DNA of 64,000 nt from Acidobacteriota bacterium (GTDB lineage: Bacteria; Acidobacteriota; Terriglobia; UBA7540), in the NCBI GenBank assembly GCA_021787735.1, contig JAJYLL010000009.1, positions 1-64,000 of the forward strand, written 5' to 3'. A model generated the notes under the pieces. It ran no database searches and was not told where the DNA came from. It was given only the letters and a program-made list of their open reading frames with translations. Each line of letters opens with the position of its first letter. Within the stretch, counting starts at the first letter, position 1. Shown here piece after piece: positions 59,572 to 64,000 of the stretch. The position numbers and the translations under genes were made by a program.

Positions 59572-62422
59572 ACGTGTACTCCGGACTGGATGAGTTTTCG
59601 ACCCAGGAAGTGCCGTCGGAAGCTGGTACCCAATATAGGTGCGGAGAGACCTGCGAGCATGTGCCGGTCCCAGAGTTCCCACTGTAGAAAACTAGGGCAT
59701 TTTCCTCCAGTTGAGAGCCAGAGAGCAAGGGCAGAGAGGGATAACTCTGCTGCTCGACGCCCATACAAGTGCTTGCCGTGGACAGCTTCTGGTTGAAGAT
59801 GTAGGCGCCGCCCCGTTGGTCCGTCGCGCTCGTGTCCGTAATCCAGTCGAACCCCTGCGTCATGCCATTGGGGACCATCATCAGGCCCACGTATGCGTCC
59901 AGCAGACTTGCAGCATTGTCGCCGTTCGGCCAATCGCCCGTAGCTCCCATCATGTAAGCCTGCACGAACTGGTGGTAGCTGCTCTCAACCTCAGCGATTC
60001 CGGTCAACAGGTGGGGTGTGGCGCCGGTGGTATACAAGGAATATAGCCGGCTCGTGATCGTGGAATACGGAATGGCAGCCCCCAGCACGTAAAATGTGAT
60101 CGATTTCGTAAAAGACTGCCCCGCGAGCGTAGCCTGGGCCTGCGCGGTCACCTGTCCGCCTTCTCCAACCGGGGTCGTATAGTTTGTGCTCTGGTTGATG
60201 GTTGTCGAGGTGGTGGTTGACCCCGTGAAGGTCGCTGGAAGCCTCGAGGTATATGTGAAATTCAGGGTCCAGTTTGCCGTGCCGGTGCAGGCTGAGGTGG
60301 CCTCCAAGGACACTGTGGCCTGATTGTAATTGCCCCCACCCATGCTGAACACCTGGCCGCTTGTGGGGCTGGAGATCGAGAGCCCGCACACGTTGCCTGT
60401 GCTGCTGGCGGTGAAGATGCGCCACTGCTCGCAAGGGCAATTGAAGTCAGGGTTGGTGTCGTAGAACGTACACGCCTCAAAGCTGCCGGTGATGGTCGCC
60501 GAGCCGGGGGCCAGGGCATCCGCCCGGTTATGGACCGAACTGTCCATTTTGATGACCGAAGTATTGCTGGAGCCGAAGGTTGCGCTGTAAGTGACGTCCA
60601 CGTAGAATTGGTACCCGTTGCAGTCAGAAAAGAGTCCCGTGTCGAAGATATCATCGTAGTATCCCGGCGGCAGGCTGAACAAATCCGGCATCGCGTTCAG
60701 CGCACTGAACCCGGCAGGGCAGGGGCAACTCGCACAGTCGTAGCTTTCCGCCATGCCTTGTTGCTTTTGGATGACCATCATCCGGCCCTCGACCGGCGCG
60801 TCGTCCAGACGCACCCAGTTGACAGAACCGTCGGAAGCGCCAGCCGGAATTCTGTTCCCCTTGAAATCGGGAACCTGAGAGTCGCGGAGAGCGCGAAAAT
60901 CGATGGCTCGCGTCTCGTGGGCCGCTAGCTTGAACCGAATGAGATAGTAGTGCGCGCCGCTTGCTGTCACGTCAAGCCCGATGCGCGCGGGCTGGTCACC
61001 TTCGTCGGTGAGGAAAAGAACCGAGTCGGTCTGGCTGTCCACGTGCCAGGGATTCGCGCCCGAACCTGCCCAGCCGTCGAGTTCATTCGCGGTATGTGCG
61101 TCCACCACCAGGTCCTGGTTTTCATCCACGCTCGAAACCTGGGCGATCACGGAGCCTGGCGTGCCGCTGTATTGGATGCGAACGGAAACGTAGGGAAGCG
61201 GCAAGGGCAGTTGGTTCACCACGGCGGCCAGCGAGAAATCCACCGTGCTATTCGCCCCGACCGTTAGAGGAGCAAGCGCGTACCGGCCAGTGAGCGTTAC
61301 AGGGTCCGGGTTCGGAGGATGGGTGATGGCGTCGTTCGGGTCCTTGGCGTCCTTCTTGAATGGCCCTGTAACGTACGCAAGGGGAATGGTGGAACCACCA
61401 GGGCCTTCCACGGACCTCCATCCGGCGCCTTCCGGGTACTCAAGAGTGATGGTGACCGGCTGGGGCTTGTCGGTCAGATTGCTCGCGATCACGTGCGGCG
61501 TAAAATATCCGTCGCCCGCAAAGGGCGAATCCGCTGTGGGCGTGCCGATCGGAACACCGCTGGCGTGCAAGGCGCTGGCGTGCTGCCGCGCCGGGTCGGG
61601 AAATTCCAGCGTGGTGGAGAAGCCCGTCACCGGGTCAGTCACGCGCCCCTGCGCTACCAGCGACGGGTTTGGCCCGCGCTGAATGATGGTGATCCTGCCT
61701 TCGGGCGCTTCTGAGACGCTGGCATTCAGGTTACCCAGCATCTCAGCCACCGAAAGCAGCTTGGTCTGATTGCCATTAAAAACCAGCGGATCGAGCTTGT
61801 GCTCCTTGCCTGCGAAGGCCAGAAACACGTCTGCTGTCACGGTGTTTCCTGAGGCGTTGGTCACCATGATCGTGGCGTCGCGGCCGCCCGAGAGGCCCCA
61901 CCACTCACCGCTGAGCACGGCGGGAATGTCGCTGCGGCCGGGATCGTTTTCCACCATGTCCACCTGGTGCACCCAGTGGCGCGCGGGGTTCTCAACCGTC
62001 ATCTGTCCGGCCAGCGGCATGATGGTCCCTTCAAGATATACTGACACGCTGCCCTGTAAAAAGGTTCCCGTTACGTCAGCGCCCAGGGAGGTAAGCAGGC
62101 TGCCCATGCCCACGGCGAGCTTCTCTCCCGGCTGGATGCTCATTGAATTTGAGATTTCCGTCTGGCCGTTCAAACCGTGAATTGCCATGATGAAGTTGAG
62201 AGGCTTGGGCGAAGAGCTGACCAGCATCAGTGTCGAATTGTAGCCGTCGGCCAGCGAGTAATAAGGAAATACCATCTCACGCGGGGCGGTTGGAGGATTG
62301 GTCCCGCAACAGTCGGTTGTGGTTTGAGCCTTTGTTCCCGGGTACGGGTTCAGCAGGAGAAGAGAAGATAAAGCCAGAGCAACAATTATCAGCGTTCCTG
62401 AGTGGACAGCCTTGCGACGCAT
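59540..62422 (-). CDS. Large secreted multidomain protein with SLT/lysozyme-like C-terminal domain
   Basis: This 960-residue exported protein has a signal peptide at about 1-32. The first 520 or so residues are beta-rich and repeat-like, reminiscent of proteins annotated only as hypothetical. A middle part has Ig-like Thr/Ser-rich strands (about 640-770). The C-terminus has GIAEVESSYHQF (Glu 811), AYVGLMMVPNGMTQ and DQRGGAYIFNQKL, which follow the ES-GLMQ-NI-G-Y order of soluble lytic transglycosylase domains. It may therefore cut peptidoglycan or another glycan. AAGGAGG six bases before ATG and a near-consensus promoter support the start. Function of the rest is unknown. Confidence 0.8.
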   Translation of the reverse strand: MRRKAVHSGTLIIVALALSSLLLLNPYPGTKAQTTTDCCGTNPPTAPREMVFPYYSLADGYNSTLMLVSSSPKPLNFIMAIHGLNGQTEISNSMSIQPGEKLAVGMGSLLTSLGADVTGTFLQGSVSVYLEGTIMPLAGQMTVENPARHWVHQVDMVENDPGRSDIPAVLSGEWWGLSGGRDATIMVTNASGNTVTADVFLAFAGKEHKLDPLVFNGNQTKLLSVAEMLGNLNASVSEAPEGRITIIQRGPNPSLVAQGRVTDPVTGFSTTLEFPDPARQHASALHASGVPIGTPTADSPFAGDGYFTPHVIASNLTDKPQPVTITLEYPEGAGWRSVEGPGGSTIPLAYVTGPFKKDAKDPNDAITHPPNPDPVTLTGRYALAPLTVGANSTVDFSLAAVVNQLPLPLPYVSVRIQYSGTPGSVIAQVSSVDENQDLVVDAHTANELDGWAGSGANPWHVDSQTDSVLFLTDEGDQPARIGLDVTASGAHYYLIRFKLAAHETRAIDFRALRDSQVPDFKGNRIPAGASDGSVNWVRLDDAPVEGRMMVIQKQQGMAESYDCASCPCPAGFSALNAMPDLFSLPPGYYDDIFDTGLFSDCNGYQFYVDVTYSATFGSSNTSVIKMDSSVHNRADALAPGSATITGSFEACTFYDTNPDFNCPCEQWRIFTASSTGNVCGLSISSPTSGQVFSMGGGNYNQATVSLEATSACTGTANWTLNFTYTSRLPATFTGSTTTSTTINQSTNYTTPVGEGGQVTAQAQATLAGQSFTKSITFYVLGAAIPYSTITSRLYSLYTTGATPHLLTGIAEVESSYHQFVQAYMMGATGDWPNGDNAASLLDAYVGLMMVPNGMTQGFDWITDTSATDQRGGAYIFNQKLSTASTCMGVEQQSYPSLPLLSGSQLEENALVFYSGNSGTGTCSQVSPHLYWVPASDGTSWVENSSSPEYTYVNNVENSIQ

Positions 62423-62472
62423 TCCGTGCCTCCTTGGAAAGATGTCGCTTGCGATATTGGCAGGTGACGAAA

Positions 62473-62501
62473 TATTTAGTACGCGATACCACCATTGTCA
62501 A
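62473..62501 (-). promoter_or_regulatory. Near-consensus sigma70 promoter of the large secreted protein
   Basis: On the minus strand a perfect TTGACA is followed by exactly 17 bases and TAAATA. It gives a leader of about 44 bases with AAGGAGG before the start. This is the strongest promoter found in the window. Confidence 0.8.
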
Positions 62502-62706
62502 GTTAAATTTTGCAAAGAAATATTCCAGTCCGTGATCCGATAGTGCCGCAGAGAGATTGCAGCTCACAGTCCCAGCAACGGGGAATGAAAAGAAGAAGGG
62601 TAAGTTTTCACTACGTGCAGATTTCGGCCAGCCCGCTCTGAGGACAGAGAACTATGCCCCTCTGGACATGCCAGATTGCTCACGACCGCCCACGCCGTGA
62701 CGAAAA

Positions 62707-62871
62707 TCAGTCAGAGACCTCACGGTATTGCCGGTATAGCGCGTCAACGGTTTGAAGCGAAGTCAGGGCGCATTCGAGATTGCGAAGTTGCAAAAGCCCT
62801 TTTTCGTGGAGCGCCTGATGCTCCTGTGTGGCCGATTGGATGACGGGGTCTTCGTGTTCTCGGTATTCCAC
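62707..62871 (-). CDS. Possible small protein after mltG
   Basis: A frame below the ORF-track cut-off reads from GTG 62871 through QSATQEHQALHEKGLLQL to ALYRQYREVSD and stops at 62707 (54 residues). It is helical and rich in Glu/Gln/Leu, unlike the Arg/Ser/Thr-rich shadows in the other two frames. No clear ribosome site is seen, and the frame extends open a further 30 or so codons upstream without a start, so it could also be the tail of a decayed or frameshifted gene. Confidence 0.3.
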   Translation of the reverse strand: MEYREHEDPVIQSATQEHQALHEKGLLQLRNLECALTSLQTVDALYRQYREVSD

Positions 62872-62972
62872 AGGTGTTCCCGCGACCCGCAGGACAGGCG
62901 CAACTTGTGGAGGTTGTTGGAACGCCGATGCAGTTCAGCTCGAATCGCGCGATGCTCCCGGCGCCGGCGCAT

Positions 62973-64000
62973 TTAAGGTTGTGTTCCTCGCGATAACCCA
63001 GGATGATTCCCGCGTCTTGCTTTGGGTGACACGTCCCCGCCAGAATTTTTGGCTTTGCCGCCTTTCCTGCTTTTTGTCTTGTGCGTATGTTGCGAAGTCC
63101 CCGCACTGTCCGCCGCAAGGTGCCGGAGCGCTGCCACTTGTTTCCGGTAACGTGCCACGTTGCGCTCGTGTTCTGCAAGCGTTGTGGCAAATCGATGCCC
63201 ACCCTGATTGTTGCTGACAAAATAAAGATAATGTGTGGATGCCGGATGAAGGGCTGCCAGGATGGAGGCTTTCCCCGGATTGCAGATGGGACCGGGCGGG
63301 AGTCCGGTGTGAACGTAGGTGTTGTAAGGAGATTGAAGATTCAAGTCGCTTTCAGTGATGGGTGTGGCCCGCAGTTGGGCCAGCTCCGCCGCATAAGCCA
63401 CCGTGGGATCACATTGCAGCAGCATATTTTTCTGCAGGCGCAGTTCGAAGACCTGCGCGATAATGGCGCGTTCGTTCGGGTCCGGGGTTTCCTTTTCAAC
63501 CAGCGACGCCAGCGTTATGACGTGGTGAAGAGTTTCGCCGCACTGGCTGAGGTCCTGCTGAAAATTCTGTTGCAGGACTTCGCGGAAACGAGCCACCATC
63601 GTCATTGCGATGTGCGCCGCCGTGGAGTGGTACTCAAATTGATAGGTATCCGGAAACAGGTAGCCCTCAAGTGAGGGCGCCTGAGGATCAAGGTCCTGGA
63701 TTGGAGACGGGTCCTCGGTGACGCGCAGGAAATCATCGGGAGCAATATCGAGCCTTCGTTGCAGGATCCGTGCAATATCAAAACGGTTGGAGCCTTCAGG
63801 AATAACGACAGTGCGAAAATAGACTTCGCCGCGGATAAGCTTTCGGTACACGTCGAGCGGCCGCATCGGGTGATCAAACAAATACTCGCCCGCCTTCAGA
63901 TGACGACGCCACCGGAAAGCCCCGTAGATAAGCAGGAAAGGCCATCGATGGGCAAGGACGCCTTTTTCGACAAGACGGCTTGCAACTTCCGGAGCCTGCA
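62973..64000 (-). CDS. mltG: Endolytic murein transglycosylase MltG (5' end outside the window)
   Basis: This protein cuts nascent glycan strands at the inner membrane and so sets their length. The frame runs open to the right edge: before the ORF-track start it reads APEVASRLVEKGVLAHRWP and RRHLKAGEYLFD, the LysM-like YceG region. The catalytic domain shows LEGYLFPDTYQF, LASLVEKETPDPNERAIIA (the catalytic Glu lies in VEKE), CDPTVAYA and SPYNTYVHTGLPPGPICNPG. The C-terminus has a Lys/Gly-rich tail (KTKSRKGGKAKNSGG) after the domain. About 340 residues are visible, and the membrane anchor lies beyond the window. Confidence 0.94.
   Translation of the reverse strand, partial: QAPEVASRLVEKGVLAHRWPFLLIYGAFRWRRHLKAGEYLFDHPMRPLDVYRKLIRGEVYFRTVVIPEGSNRFDIARILQRRLDIAPDDFLRVTEDPSPIQDLDPQAPSLEGYLFPDTYQFEYHSTAAHIAMTMVARFREVLQQNFQQDLSQCGETLHHVITLASLVEKETPDPNERAIIAQVFELRLQKNMLLQCDPTVAYAAELAQLRATPITESDLNLQSPYNTYVHTGLPPGPICNPGKASILAALHPASTHYLYFVSNNQGGHRFATTLAEHERNVARYRKQVAALRHLAADSAGTSQHTHKTKSRKGGKAKNSGGDVSPKARRGNHPGLSRGTQP

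Noticed and set aside
62744-63220. 158-codon minus-strand ORF over the end of mltG
   Set aside because: It overlaps the mltG C-terminus in another frame, and its Arg/Thr/Cys/Pro-rich composition is that of a shadow.
1-64000. CRISPR arrays, prophage or integrated element
   Set aside because: I saw no regularly spaced repeats, no phage structural genes and no integrase or att-like duplication. The only mobile trace is the IS1182-type relic.

Overview
The window reads as chromosomal DNA from an Acidobacteriota-like soil bacterium, probably Terriglobia. This assignment is an inference. It rests on moderately high GC, Tat-exported LmbE and SelA-like proteins, single housekeeping genes scattered among short operons on both strands, and the order ffh-rpsP-khpA-rimM-trmD-rplS-rnhB. 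Both ends cut genes: an ABC ATPase at the left and mltG at the right. I see no rRNA, tRNA, CRISPR array or prophage.

0-3 kb (minus): a TetR-controlled efflux operon (tetR, HlyD-type adaptor, two ABC ATPases) with two matching GTGAA-N6-TTCAC operators and a good sigma70 promoter for tetR. 3-10.5 kb is an accessory and partly decaying stretch. It holds a HGSNAT/NagX-like membrane acyltransferase, a PQQ-enzyme remnant, a Tat-exported PIG-L protein with an altered metal motif, a Tat-exported SelA/DgaE-like PLP protein, a PIG-L gene broken by a one-base frameshift, an IS1182-type transposase relic and a class A beta-lactamase-like serine hydrolase. 10.4-20 kb: a small conserved protein, an HD-GYP response regulator, pyrB, an XRE regulator, a MacB-like permease/ATPase pair followed by a sulfatase-fold enzyme, an outer-membrane barrel and thiD.

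20-30.5 kb: a VKOR-DsbA-rhodanese fusion, then a four-gene envelope set. The set is a membrane-anchored HEAT protein, a membrane GT2 polysaccharide synthase, a secreted TIM-barrel glycosidase-like protein and a TPR plus beta-barrel outer-membrane protein. Together they have the parts of a synthase-dependent exopolysaccharide machine (as in Pga or Bcs) but with unfamiliar components. This is the best candidate for an undescribed system. 30.8-36 kb: a sugar-acid cluster (two SDRs, a LarA-like protein and a UxaE-like epimerase) suited to uronate catabolism.

36-44.6 kb: molybdenum cofactor genes (mogA/moaB, moaC, moeA), purA, trxA, glgA, rsmA, and an RNase J gene whose only well-placed start codon appears to be ATC. 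44.7-58.2 kb: ftsK, a TPCP-motif P1B ATPase, ffh, the rpsP-khpA-rimM-trmD-rplS-rnhB run, pyrC, a polytopic membrane protein, pyrE and pyrF. 58.5-64 kb: a secreted protein overlapping a 960-residue secreted protein with an SLT/lysozyme-like C-terminus and a near-consensus promoter, then the end of mltG.
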